This document shows positions 1 to 12,900 of a stretch of DNA of 64,000 bases, in pieces. The DNA is from Sycon ciliatum. Lineage: Eukaryota > Porifera > Calcarea > Leucosolenida > Sycettidae. The first letter of the stretch is position 1; each line of letters starts with the position of its first letter. The notes under the pieces were generated by a model. The model was not told where the DNA came from and searched no databases. It saw only the letters and a program-made list of their open reading frames with translations. The stretch is from contig NC_088646.1 in the NCBI RefSeq assembly GCF_964019385.1, forward strand, positions 16,058,823 through 16,122,822. Reading direction: 5' to 3'. The translations under genes were made by a program, and so were the position numbers.

Positions 1-114
1 CTGCTTCTCCACTACGTAGCACTTTGGTACCACTACACAAAACCAACACAAGGACACACACACACACATACACACACACAGAGGTGTTACTGCAACCGCA
101 GGTGCAAGGGCAGA

Positions 115-178
115 TGCCATAGAGCTTCGCTGATGAGACCTAGCAGGGTCAAAATGGCCAGCTGTGCGGTGATTGAGC
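115..178 (+). ncRNA. Decayed hammerhead-ribozyme motif (Penelope-like type)
   Basis: CTGATGA lies at 130-136, followed by a GACC/GGTC hairpin (stem II) and then an A-rich box where GAAA is expected. After it come a short TGGC/GCTG stem III and a TCG/CGG pairing around the core (stem I). The layout matches the motif at about 3.9 kb on the other strand, so both look like old copies of one ribozyme-bearing repeat. The conserved GAAA box and the cleavage triplet are degenerate, so activity is not expected. Confidence 0.45.
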
Positions 179-433
179 ACAGGAAATGCGTGTGCGAGTA
201 GGTAGCCGAGCAAAACATGGCCTTTACCCTGGTTAGAACAGGGTGACTAGGCTACAAAGCTAAATAGGATAGTGGAAAACACTTGAGAAAGGACATGTCC
301 CATCACAGTACCAGCTTGACATATTGGGACATGAATTACTATGTTTATGACCTTCGCACAAACAAAAGAAGTATTTTGGCCTAAATGTGGTCAGCATTCC
401 ACCTCTAACGCGTTCGCTCGTGCATTCACATAC

Positions 434-513
434 TTGAAAGTATTCAGTAAGGGGTAAACCCAGACGTTTCCTGTCATCCCCCGAAATATCGTGCAGTCCC
501 CCGCCCCCATCCC
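434..513 (-). CDS. Candidate exon, possibly downstream PHKB
   Basis: An open stretch between an AG acceptor and a GTATGT donor reads GDGGGGLHDISGDDRKRL and ends in LPLTEYFQ. It lies on the PHKB strand, downstream of the recognised exons. The residues look like a linker. I found no clear match to PHKB, so it could belong to another gene or be chance. Confidence 0.2.
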
Positions 514-728
514 CTTGGCCAAACACAATAAAACAGTTCCTTGCTTGAGTGACACATATCTTCAGCAGGTGTTCACTAGCCTACGCAGTTCGCACTATGA
601 TACCTGAACTCATTTCTCTAGCCAGCCCCCATCCTTCTAAAGCACTAATATGCGTGAGTCAGGGAAGACACTTTCCCTTTTGCCAGGACGCCTAATTACA
701 GCATCATATTCTACCATTCTCATCTTAC

Positions 729-803
729 CTCCATCCTTGTCCAAGAGTCGATCAAGCTGATGTAAACACTCGCGAGCACCAGCCTCATCCCCGTTACCAT
801 ACT
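729..803 (-). CDS. Candidate exon, possibly downstream PHKB
   Basis: It is bounded by a pyrimidine-rich TTTAG acceptor and a GTAAGA donor. It reads EYGNGDEAGARECL then HQLDRLLDKDG, a helical, charged segment that looks protein-coding. Its strand and order fit the PHKB gene. However, about 200 residues of conserved PHKB sequence that should lie between it and the exon at 1494-1415 are not visible, so the assignment is tentative. Confidence 0.35.
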
Positions 804-1029
804 CTAAACAGAAGACAGCACAGCACAGAATGACAAGAATCTGGTACAGTGTACAAGGCATTTCTCTTGACACCGTCCACTGACAGAGGCCGAAGTACAT
901 GCCGGTAGTCAATGTCAAAGTAAAATAAAATAATCATCTGCCCAGAGCTAGCTAGAATCGTCCACATCACTCAGAACAGGCTTGGGCCATGTACGTGTTG
1001 AATAAATGAATAACTAATCTCCCTCAAAT

Positions 1030-1332
1030 GGGAATTGTGTGTTGCTCCCTACGTGGGAGCTTGCGCTATTCCTGCCGACTTGAAGTCTCCCTTGACTGAC
1101 TCACGACTGCCATCCAGAGCACACGAGAAGTCCAGGCACAATCTTCCTCATCCTACTCAAGCTCACCTGATGAGGGGTGAATTCCCCGAAACACTGTATA
1201 TTGAGCGGGGAGTGGTACTTTCTTGCAGGTTTGCCAAGTGGAAGGTTCGATGGACTTCTCGTGTGCTCTGGATGGCAGTCAAGTCGGCAGGAATAGCGCA
1301 AGCTCCCACGTAGGGAGCAACACACAATTCCC
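1030..1332. mobile_element. Foldback MITE with about 50-bp terminal inverted repeats
   Basis: The left arm (GGGAATTGTGTGTTGCTCCC and onward) is repeated inverted at the right end, and a second inner pair flanks a loop at about 1140-1235. Related pieces occur at 1899-2092, 4697-4752 and 48795-48894, always with the CAAGTCGGCAG block. A fragment of its right flank recurs inverted at 11817-11842. It is non-coding and lies in a PHKB intron. Confidence 0.8.
1156..1205 (+). ncRNA. Hammerhead-like core in the loop of the foldback MITE
   Basis: CTGATGA (1167-1173), a GGGG/CCCC stem II and GAAA (1188-1191) form a complete conserved core. CTCAA (1156-1160) can pair with TTGAG (1201-1205) as distal stem I. 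The bases next to the core do not pair well, so it may be inactive or only resemble a ribozyme. Confidence 0.4.
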
Positions 1333-1414
1333 CAAGTATCGCCGAAGTCGCACCAACATCTTCCCTCAAATGGATGAATAAAAATAATAACAGAGTTATT
1401 CTGGGTAGGTCTAC

Positions 1415-4187
1415 CTTGAAGTACATGACTCCACGAGCATTCACAGGTACTCTGGATTGGGTAACACCATCAGCCAAAACGGCATTGTGTGCAACTCATA
1501 CTGAACTAGCCAGTCAACATTACAGAGGTTAGGCAACTTAAAAAAAACAAGTGCGTGAAAGCAGCGTAATGAATGAGTTCATAACGAGTCTGCAGGGGAT
1601 AACCACATCAGAATCCCCAGTTAGTTGGGCCTGACTTGGGGTACGACAGTGGGTCAGAGGCTTGCCCAGTACAGTATTAATTTTATGAACCAGTAAACCT
1701 CTCTATTGGCTTCTAGACAAGTAGCTCACTTTCAATGGCCAAGAAGCAGAGGAATATAGGCCACTCACACTCAACTCCATCATAAACCTGAAGAAAACAC
1801 AGGCACAAGTCAATAAGCAAAACAACGAATGACCCACGATCTATATTATCGGCATTACGGAAAAGCAAGTCTAGAATCGCAACGAATATAGAGGAAGTGT
1901 GCGTTGCCTTCGTGGGAGCTCACAATTTTCTGCCGACGACTTGAAACTTGACTGACTCACGGCTACCACCCAGAGCACACGAGAAGTCCTTCCAACCTTC
2001 TTGTAGGCTCTGAATGGCAATCGTGAGTCAGTCAAATGTCAGGTCAAGTCGGCAGGAAAACACCAGCTCTAGCACACAGAGCAACACATACTTCCTCCAC
2101 TATGGCTGAAGGCGCTACCACTACTTCGCAATGAATATACTGGTAGCTGTAAAGAAGCAGTTATAAACTCAATACGCAATTGTTTGTTTTTCCTACTTGC
2201 GTAATGAGTTTATAACACCGTATTTTCAGGAGGATAAGCCGCACTGAAGTATAAGCCGCACCCAGATTTTGTCACAAAATACAGACATCTAATTCTAACC
2301 TATTTATCACTGTTAATTTGACCACCGTAGTATGCTTATACTCTGGAAAATATGGTAAGTCCGATTCAGGACAACCCCATCAGAATCCCCAGTCACTTGG
2401 GCCTGGCGTGGGGTAAAAAGCAGTACCTACACCCAACAGGAGTCAAACATGTCCTACAAAGCCACGCACATACCGAAGTATGCGAAGGGGAAAGTATGCG
2501 AAGGGCTCTGTGAGTACCAATTTGTGTAGCGAAGCTCAGGAAAGCTACAAAAAGTGCTGCTGCAGGTGCAGTTTCCTTTTGCCTGTAACGAAAGTGTTGT
2601 AACGAAAGTGTTGTAACGAAAGTGTTGTAACGAAAGTGTTGTAACGAAAGTGTTGTAACGAAAGTGTTGTAACGAAAGTGTTGTAACGAAAGTGTTGTAA
2701 CGAAAGCGTTGGCTTCTGCCAGGCTACTTGTTAGGCATTTCAGCCACAGTGGCAAGAGTACAGAGGCACTAAACAACCACCAGGTGGCTACGGCATCTGA
2801 AGAAAGTCTGACACTCCTCTGCGTGTCATCCAGGATGTTCCAACGCCGTGGAATAGCTCTTTCTTGGTGCTGCAGCGGCTGATACAACTGAAGCTTCCGA
2901 TCATGGCGGTTTTGGAAGACCCAGAACTGACCAAAAGCTCCCATTGGCATCTTCAGCTAAAGGACAACCAGTGGAAACTTACCAAGGAGATAGTGGCAAC
3001 ACTGGAGACACCGGCAAAGGGTACCACTATTCTTGGTGGTGAAACCTACTGCATGCAGACTACGGTGGTGCCCGTTGCCAAGTAGTTGCTGCACGGTCTT
3101 CATGTTGGAAATGAGGATCTCTTGGCATCAGCTGCAGATTTCCGGAAATCCATGGCAATGGAAACTGAGGTGAAATTTTCGCTCCATCCGTTTGACCCTG
3201 TCTCACTGCCACCCGTGTCTGCAGCACTTGATCCAAGGTCGTGTAGCCTGGGATTCTTGGACAGTAAGGAGGACAAGGATGCATTGAAGCTAGAGATTGT
3301 TCGCAGTGTACTTCTTCAAGTCACTGCTTGACAGTGATGGCGGCAGTTCTGACGATGAGTGCATTCTGGAGCCAGCGGGCGATGGAGGAGGATTATGTCC
3401 TTGTTCTTTGCGTGCTCTAGCATCGAGTCACCATTCACGACTTCATAGGCAATCATCCGATTGTGAGGTGGAGGTTACACAGTTCTTCAATGAGAAGCAA
3501 GTAAGCCCATCCGCCGATCCACTGGATTAGTGGAAGACAAATGCGGACAGATTTCCAGCCATGGCGATTTTGGCAAAAGCGCGTGCTATGCTTACCTGCC
3601 ACGTCAGTGCCCTCGGAGCGAGTATTCTCGGCAGCTGGTATCATTGTCAACAAACTGCGAGCTAGTCTTACACACCAGAACGTTGTTGCACTAGTCTTCC
3701 TGCATGCCAACAGCAGTCTACATGCAGCAAGAACTGACGCCCCTATGGAAGTCCAGTAGCTGATGCCATGGCTTGATAGATTTCCAAAGGAAGAAGCAAA
3801 CGACATGCCTCCTTTGCGTGACCTGTAGATTGATACTGACAGTCAGAGCGTATTATTTTATAAGTATTCCTTTACTCAATCCGGACAGCTGGCTGTTTTG
3901 ACCTCGTTAGGTCTCCTATCAGCAGAGCTCAGAGTCCCTGACCGTGTGTATTTCTTTATTTATACATTTATTTACTTCACTAGTGACTCTCGGATGCCTG
4001 CTATCGTCAGCCACTGTGAGCATTTCTCCGTCTCGTATCCCCGCTCATAAGCTACGTATCAAATTTAAATTTAAATTACCCAGGTGTACAAAAGCAGTCT
4101 ATTCGTTTGTGTATCTGATGGAATAATGATAATATTGCACATCTGAGCCCTATTAGGCTATTGTGCACAGGCGTGCATGCGTGCGAA

Positions 4188-4283
<96 letters not shown>

Positions 4284-6482
4284 CGTGCGTGCGTATGACA
4301 TGTGTATGCATGCAAGTGAATCATGTGGTGGCCGGCGCTGAAAATGGAGAAAATAACAGTACATTGCATAGGTACTACTTGTATACTCGAATACTCGATC
4401 GGATAAAATAGAGTACTCGCACTCGGGTTTCGCATGCATGCTTTCACCCCTAGTTTGTATTTTCCATTAGAACACTTGCCAATGATGTGAAAGCTGTGGC
4501 TTACAATTCCCGGTTCACTCATCAATGTGGGCGCAGCTTCACATTAGGCGACATGGAGACAATAATCGTACAATACCAACGAATAAAATGATGTGCGCGC
4601 TCAGGTCACAAAAGAAAGTCTTTTTAAGTGCTACTTTGTTGTGTGTACTTTGTTTCGTGACATGAGCATGCACATCAGTTTTAGTCATTGCTAACTGCAC
4701 ATCAAGTGTCAAGTCAAGTCGGCAGAAAAGCGCGAGCTCTAGTGTGGGGAGCAAACCCTTTCCCATGCTAACTTAACATTATTTTATTAGTTATGCACGT
4801 TTGACCAAGGCAGTCCCCACAGACATAAGTATAGGCCGGCAGATTGTGGTGGCCGTTGTAATAATGGCAAGAGTACATAACCCTAAGAGTGTGCAACTCC
4901 GATCTCCGAGCTATGGGTGCCCTGCGTGGCGCGCTGCCTGCATTACGCAGTGAAATGACGACCCAGCTGCATGGATTTGAGTTTTCCGCCTCAATGATTT
5001 CTCGTGCAATATGGTAAGTTCAAAGGCAATGCCTGTGTGTGTGACGCATCACGTACAAACCCATCCGAAGTCTCCGAGAAAAGTGGATTTGGAAGCAGGA
5101 AACCGTAGCAGATCAATAATGACGCAATGGCCCACTGTTCGTGGCTATGTAATACAGGCAGTGCACCGTGCCAGACCCCATATGCAGAGTTGCATACTCT
5201 TGCGGTTATGTACTCTTGCTAACAGTCTAAACCTTCCTTTTTCAGAGGCCAGGGTCCGACTCTCCACGGTCTGTTGATCCGATTCGCCGCTAGGGTGCGG
5301 ACACGTTACACTCCACTTTGTACCCACTAATGACTATGGTGTTTGAGTCATACACCACCAGGACAAGCCCATTGATTCATGCAGATTCACATCCCTTGTG
5401 CTATCGAGGACAGACTCTTAGAACCAAACGAGCGGCAGGCTATCCATCGGAAATCGCTCACCCTTAGTTCAGTGGGGCCGTCCTTTCCCTTAGAACTCTG
5501 CTCCAGTACAGTGTACTGACCATCACGTGAGAAACGCTTCAAACCACATACACCCTACAGTCAACAACAACGACGACGATGAGACAACAACAGCAGCAGC
5601 AGCAGCAGCAGAAGAAGAAGAAGAAGAAAGATGGTCAAGGGTGAAGACAGCATACGCAGCAGGGGTAGGAACAAGACGAAGAGGAGAAGCACAGAGAGGG
5701 CAGGGTGGAGGTTAATGTTGAGCGAGGAGCTGTGTGTAACATTGACTAGTTTGACATGTTGTGTGAATCCTATCCTCGCCATGGTACACTTGCCTGATAA
5801 CTCTGGTCACATCATGATACCTGTGTAGCGTATACATAATAGGATGGCCTACATTGTCTCGTTTTAGCTACTGTACAAGCAGAAATATTCGTCTGGAATT
5901 TAATTTCGTCTTTTTCGTCCAAGGAGCTTTGGGACTAAATTAAATGACGGACAAATGTCGATTTGTCCAGCGTTTCAATACACTGTTATAGTCCATGGAC
6001 TAAATTTTCAACCGGACGAAATCCCTTTCTTTGGAGTTAGACGAAATTATTGACCGACGAAATTTTCTGCCTGTACAGTACCTTTTCACACTCCATGCAA
6101 TATCCTGGTTTGCATTCTTTGCCTTGTACTCAGGCAAACATCCTTATCGTATTGCAGCTTTTCCTGCAGATATCCAGGTTTGTGACATGTGCGCTGCAGC
6201 ACCCCATGAAAGCTCACCTTCAGTTTCGAGACAACTCTATCTCTAGTTGTGCCGGCCAGTTCCTTATCTATGGCATATGCTGGAAATCCCACGACGGGAA
6301 GTAAAGCGGCATCGGTTTCCTTCGAGTTTGACTCCCTGGGCAGTAAAGACTGCAGGGTAGAGCTGTTACGATGATGAGCGTCAGGATCAACATGAGCTGT
6401 AGTAAGTGAAGTACCCTACAAACAGCAACAGACATGTGCGTGCGTGCGCGCGCACGCACGCATGCACACACACACGTGCACG

Positions 6483-6539
<57 letters not shown>

Positions 6540-6783
6540 ATACATACCAGCAGGAAAAAGTAATTTTAAAAATGTCCATGAATTGCCACCAATGGTAACC
6601 TGAACACAAAGTTGAGGCCATCTTGCACACAACAACAACAAAAAAAGCCACTAATACTTGCCTCATGCGGTGTTCAATAGGAAATTGCTAGAGGAGGTAT
6701 GTTGTGTTCTGTCACTCGTGCTGCTCTGGGTGACACAATAGTGAACTTTAGCAAGAGATACAAGTGATAACTCTCTTTCTCTG

Positions 6784-6849
<66 letters not shown>

Positions 6850-6851
6850 TG

Positions 6852-6931
<80 letters not shown>

Positions 6932-9900
6932 GCACACACGCACGCACGCACGCACGCACGCACTCACTCATTCACTCACTCACCTGCGCTCCATACAGAT
7001 TCAAACCATTCATACTTTCCAGTGCTGCCTTCACCAATCCAATGGAGCTACAGTCAGTCAAAAAGCAGCACACAAGAACATGCGGAATGCAATCACTGGA
7101 AATGTAACACAAGTAGTTCAGGCGCTCTGCTCTGCCATCCCTGGGCACAAGTTTCGATCTGTGCCATGACTGATGCATCCGACCAATGTATGCCTGTGTG
7201 GCCACTGTACTGCAGCAGTATGTGGAATGTGGCGACTACTGGGTATGTGGCGACCACTGGCTTTCTTCAACAAGACACTGTCTGACACTGGACGTGGCTA
7301 CAGTACCTTTGGCCAAGAGTTACTATCAGTCTATCTAGCTGTGTCTAGCACTATTTCGCAAAAGGTTGTAACTACAGTCGACTCCACTTATAACGAACTC
7401 GCACATAGTGAGTTTCGGGATATAGCGAACCAGTGTCCATGTCCCTGTTTGAACCAATACAAAATTGATCCTTTATAGTGAACTGTTTTGGTTTATAAAG
7501 AACCATATGTTGTAGGTAAATAAAGTGTGCCGCATGCCAGTCATGACGGGTTGCTTGTAACGTTATTTTCTGAGTGCACTTCGGTTATAAAGAACTTCGG
7601 CTACGAAGAACTAATTCTCCTGCACGATAGTGTTGGTTTAATATATCACGAGTCGACTGTATATTAACTGGTTTGAGGGAAAAGACACAAACGGGAAAAG
7701 TCTGAAGAAAAAATTGACTGTCACCACCAGGACCCGAACCAGGGACCCTCGCTTGTATATCCATTTTTTTCCTTACAGCCTTGGTGGGTGTGGGTGATAT
7801 ACTGAATCGGATGTGCTTTCCTCTAAACATGCAAAGCGTTGATACGGGCAAGGGATAGATTCCCGGTCACAAGCTCATTTGCCTATTTTCGTTTGTTTTC
7901 TCAGAGGACATATGTTACGCTCAGTGCGGCATCATTTCTCTATTTGTCGTCACTGTCTCTAGATGGCTTTTTCCGTACGCAACTTCGCTATATGGCGCCA
8001 AAATTTGGGCATAGTTGACATACGCAACTTCGCTATATGGCACCAAAATTTGGGCGTAGTTGACGTGCACAGCGCTGCATAAAGTTCTCCTTGTGGGTGC
8101 TTGTCGGTGAGTTGAGGATTTGTCTTTGTCATGACCAGTTAGGTTTCACTACGATGGAAGTGCAGTATATGTAGGCCATGTTTTACTCGTAGCGTTGTGG
8201 TGTTGCGGTTAGGAAATGGACGACGACCCAGGCCCTACTGATGCCATTAGAGTGGCAAAGGGCACAAGGGGTTCGTCCAAAACAAAGGACAGAAATGCGG
8301 AGAGTTTTTGGGTGTCAATGGAGGAGACAAAGCTGGCTTGCAAAGCGAAGGCTGAGAACCCCAAGTGGGGGAAGCGTAGAATCAGCCAGCATCTTGCAAC
8401 AATGGAACTCACCGTCAGCGATCCCAAAGTGCAACAGTATGTAGACAAGTTTCTGTACGATATGGAGAGCAACCAACTGTACGTAAAATCGACAGAACTC
8501 AATGTTTCCCACCGGACGTGTGTGACAAAGGATGCGCTGGTGAACCTGATCATTGCTGATCACGCGCGTGATCATCGACAGGCTGAGACCATTTACGAAA
8601 GTCTTTGTTGTTCATATTATCCTGTTGTACGTGAGAACATCAAAGTTCTGTTCAAGCAACACGTCAACTGTGTGCTTTGCAGGAAGCAGCAACCTCTGCA
8701 AAAAACAAGCCTCGCACGGAAGACGATCCTGGCCACGTACCCCAACAGCCGCTGGAAAATGGATCAGAACAAGTTGCCTGCATGCCGTGGCTTCCAGTAC
8801 GCGTGCAATATTGTTGACTGCTTTTAAAATTTGGCATGGGAGGGCCCATAAAAAGCAAATCAGGTAAAGACGTTGTTGCTGTCTTCATGGAATGTGTGTA
8901 CCGTTATGGGCCCCCAGAATCCTGCAAACCGATAACGGCAAGGAGTTCAATAACTCAAATCTTGCAGAGGTGATCAATGAACTCAAGACCTTGAAAGTCA
9001 ATGGACGGCCATATCACCCTCAGAGTCAATGACGCGTGGAGCGATTCAATCAAACGCTGGCGAATTTCTTGCGTCAGGACCTGCAAGAGCAACCAGACTG
9101 GCCGAGCAGACTGCAGTCACTTTTACTATGTGTACAACACCAGAGCTCACCGCAGTCTGAAGAACAAGACGCCATTTGAGTTATTCCTGCGGCGTCCTAA
9201 CTTCAGCCTCTACAACACCCCAGCACGCAATGATCTGACCAGTGAGGAGAGAGATTTCCTGGATTCTGAGCACATTCCGCTGGATGACGGCATTGACATA
9301 GACTGCGATGGTGAAGATGCTGATGCAACTTCTACTTCTAGCATGGACGCACCAGAAATGACACCGGCTCATCTTGACGCTACTCCACATGATGCAGAGC
9401 CCATCTTTACAGCAGAAACGACATCAGCTATTTCATCTGCGTACGACCCAATGTCCAGTCCACATGGTACAGAGACTAGCCTTGAAGCTGCTGCTACTTC
9501 GGCCGACGAGCCTGAAGACTTTCCTTTGGAGATCCAGTGGCAACCTACAATGTCTGAATATCGAATTGGTCAGGCAGTCTACTACGTCAAGCATGCAAAT
9601 CTTGATGGAGCTGCAGGTGGTGCAGCTCTCCAGAAACAGTGGCACAAGGGTGTACTTCAAAGAAGTAGTTGTTGGTCACCATACGGCACCTGGCAACTTC
9701 CTCCTGTACAGTGTGGAGGATGCCAGCAGTGCAGCCCAACGCAAGTATCCTGTGCGTATGCTCAGTGATCGATCATCTTCCGCAGCTGCCAATGCCTCAA
9801 CTGACGTTGAAATGTTCAGCAGTCCACCTGAAGGTTGGTGTCCGCCAATAGTTGATAACCGTTGCTCTCGTCGTTGTTATTGACTGCACCCTGCAACCCA

Positions 9901-12900
9901 CAGATAATGATGCTGCTTCAATGACGATGTACTGATTATGTTGATATAGTGATTGATATCTTGCATTCAGTCAGGATTTTGTTCCTCATGCCTGCCTCTT
10001 GACCTAGTTTCCTCTTACTGGTTAAGGTGCATTCAGTCAGGATTTTGTTCCTCATGCCTGCCTCTTGACCTAGTTTCCTCTTACTGGTTAAGGTAGTTGT
10101 GCCTGGTTCTGCTTGGCTGTCAGTAGCTTTCCTTCTGTTGATGTACCTACCTAGTATGCTGTATTCCTTTCTGCCTTGTAGCTGATGCCATGTGTGTGAT
10201 TCTGATAGAGATTATGTGAGCGTAGCCGTGTATAATGCTAAGTGGGTGCTGCATGATTGTGAGTGTTGGGAGGACTTGCGCTGAGTAATTTCTGCCTCGA
10301 GCATGTTCATTATGATGTACTGTGAAAACAAGCATGATAAGAGTCAGTTTTGTATGGAGAAGTTGGGAATCTGAGTTGGGGTCATACAGAGAAAGTCTCA
10401 ACCTGAGTGGAGATATATTATAGGAAAAGTCGCGTCTGGAGTTATATAGAGAATGACCTGGAGTTGTATAGAGAAAGTCGCAGTGAAGCCATATAGGCAC
10501 GAAGTAAACAGGTGATGACATATAGAGACAGTGAACACATAATAGAGAGCTGGTGCTTTACTGAGTGCTACATATGCATGTAGTTTGAGTGGAGAAGCAT
10601 AACAGTTACCTGGCGTGCAACTCCATGCGGCTGGGATCATCTTTACGGCCGCGTTGCCACATGCCATAGTCGGGCGTGCGGTAAGAGCGCTCAATGTAGT
10701 AAATCAGGTTCTGAATGAAGTTAACTTCGTCCATAGAGAAGATGACCTGTGAGATCACGCGTATTGCAAAATACCCAACAGAGCGCAATGAACATTTTGT
10801 TAAAACACAATCTGTGTGGTCAGGTAGCACAGGGAAATAAAGAAAGCCGGTCGGCAGAAGAACCACCATCAGAGCACAGTCACTCGGGAATACCAGACAA
10901 GAGAAATTAGAGAATAATGGAGCACACTCAGTAAGGCCGCCCAAAGCTACGGTGCCACTGACATTTCTTTTATGTCAGTGGCACCTTTGCTTTTCGGCAG
11001 CCGTGTTCCTTAAAAAACAAAAAACAAAAAAAACAGTACGTGTACCTGCAGACCAGCTGATGTCATCTGCGCCAACTGCAATAGATATAGAGCCACAGCA
11101 TCGATCTGTGGAGAAAACAAGAAACAGTGGCACGGGGAAAGAAGGGCAAGAGACACGTACCCATATTACAAACTGTCAAAACAGATCCCTGCTTGCAGAT
11201 TTCTGAACAAATCATGCGGTCGTCAACATGTGGAGGATTGGCAGAACCTACTAATGAAATACGGCCTGCTGGCCTTGCCTTGCCATGCCATGGGTAGAGC
11301 AGCCAGTCCGGTTGGTCAGGCTCTGACTGCATCACCTGTCAGTCTAACAGCCATGTCTGCACCAGCCAGGCCATCTTTAGCTGACCAGAGCAGTTCTACT
11401 AGGAGTGCTGTATGAATGTGTGTAGTTTCAGCAGCAGTTGCACACTAGAACTACTCAAATACAGTCGTAGCCAAAGAAGTCCGACTCACGTGCTGAAAGC
11501 AGCGCCGAAGCTCAGGCGGCCCCTGACCGGGTTTTTGGACCGTGCATGACGTAATCGGAATGGAAATGCGGCGCTACTTTGGACTGGTGAGTCGGATTTC
11601 TTTGGTCACGATTGTATTCTACGTGAACAGCAGAGTGTCAAAACCTCATTCAGTCTCAGTCTGGTGGAGCTAACCTGCAAGTGACCATCGCTCTCCGGAT
11701 CAAGGATAGCTTCGCCGGTCTCATAATGGAAGTAGGCAGGCAAACTGTCATCCTTGCTTTGTGTCTCCTTGAAGCGTTCCACCTAGAATAAGAACAGCAC
11801 AAAATATGATGAAGAGGTTGGTGCGACTTCGGCGATACTTGGAATAACCCACAAAATATGATGGTAACCTTATTGAGGCTCAATGTAGATCAATAACGAC
11901 ACTCCCACACAAGTACACAACATCATGAAAAATAACATTTAATAATACAGGCAAACCAGGATATTCCTACGATATGAAAACAGATCAAGACACGGTGCTT
12001 CAAGGACAACAGTAACTGAAAGCTGGATACGAATGAAAAAGGACATTCCGCATGTCATTGGGCATGAACTACCAACAACCAAATGACATCATCTAATTGA
12101 TAATGACAATGCAAAAGAAGAAGGATGACAGCATCATCACTGTGTACCACACAGTAACATGTGTAGCAAAACTTCAGCATAAAGTACTCTGGATAGAATA
12201 TACTATGGGATATAAAGTAATATTATCAAGGAGCCTCTATTACACTATACCAGTCATTTGACCTAGAATACAGTATCTCGGCGATATAGTACACATTTCA
12301 CGGGCCGTGGAGGTATAGAATAGTGAAGTTTCACAGTACACGTATGCACTTACCTTCTGTGCATTCTGCATGTAGCAGATCAGGATGGCTCTCATGCACT
12401 TGACTGCACTCTGCTGCATCTCATAGCCACGGCCATTATCATTGCCAAACGACCTGCAACGGAACAATAAGTTTGACGGCAAGCACACAACCAATCCAGG
12501 TGGTTAGCTATATCGCATACACAGTACTTGTATAGCAGAGTGCCACCTCTAAAGCTCTATGTACTTTGTCAAAGCCTAAACTTACTATAGCAGACAGCCG
12601 GGCCAGTCCGACCATGGTTTGGAAAGGAAGGCGCCCCACACAATTCGTGCAAAACCGGTGTCGTTTTTCAAAATGCCACCTCCTAATGCAAGTGAGCAGA
12701 TGATGGCGTATCCATTCCTACTGCACAGACTAATCAGGTCTACCTGCTGCACGCCAATAAGCCTTTTGCGCGTTGTACAGATGCACGAAATCCCGTAGAA
12801 TCCTGTAAAACCTAATGGGTGTTGAATGTGCAGGACACTATTGTGTTTTCTGCTATTTCCACTAAGAAATGGGCCCTGAAGGCATTTTCAAAACCTTTTC

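Noticed and set aside
2393-2950. 185-residue minus-strand open frame
   Set aside because: Antisense to the hAT transposase and the 14-bp tandem repeat; repetitive translation.
4158-4525. Open frames rich in H, T, C and V
   Set aside because: Translations of the (GT)n microsatellite.
6663-7285. RE-repeat and LS-repeat proteins
   Set aside because: Translations of the (CT)n tract. The real coding part is the short PHKB exon at 6984-7047.
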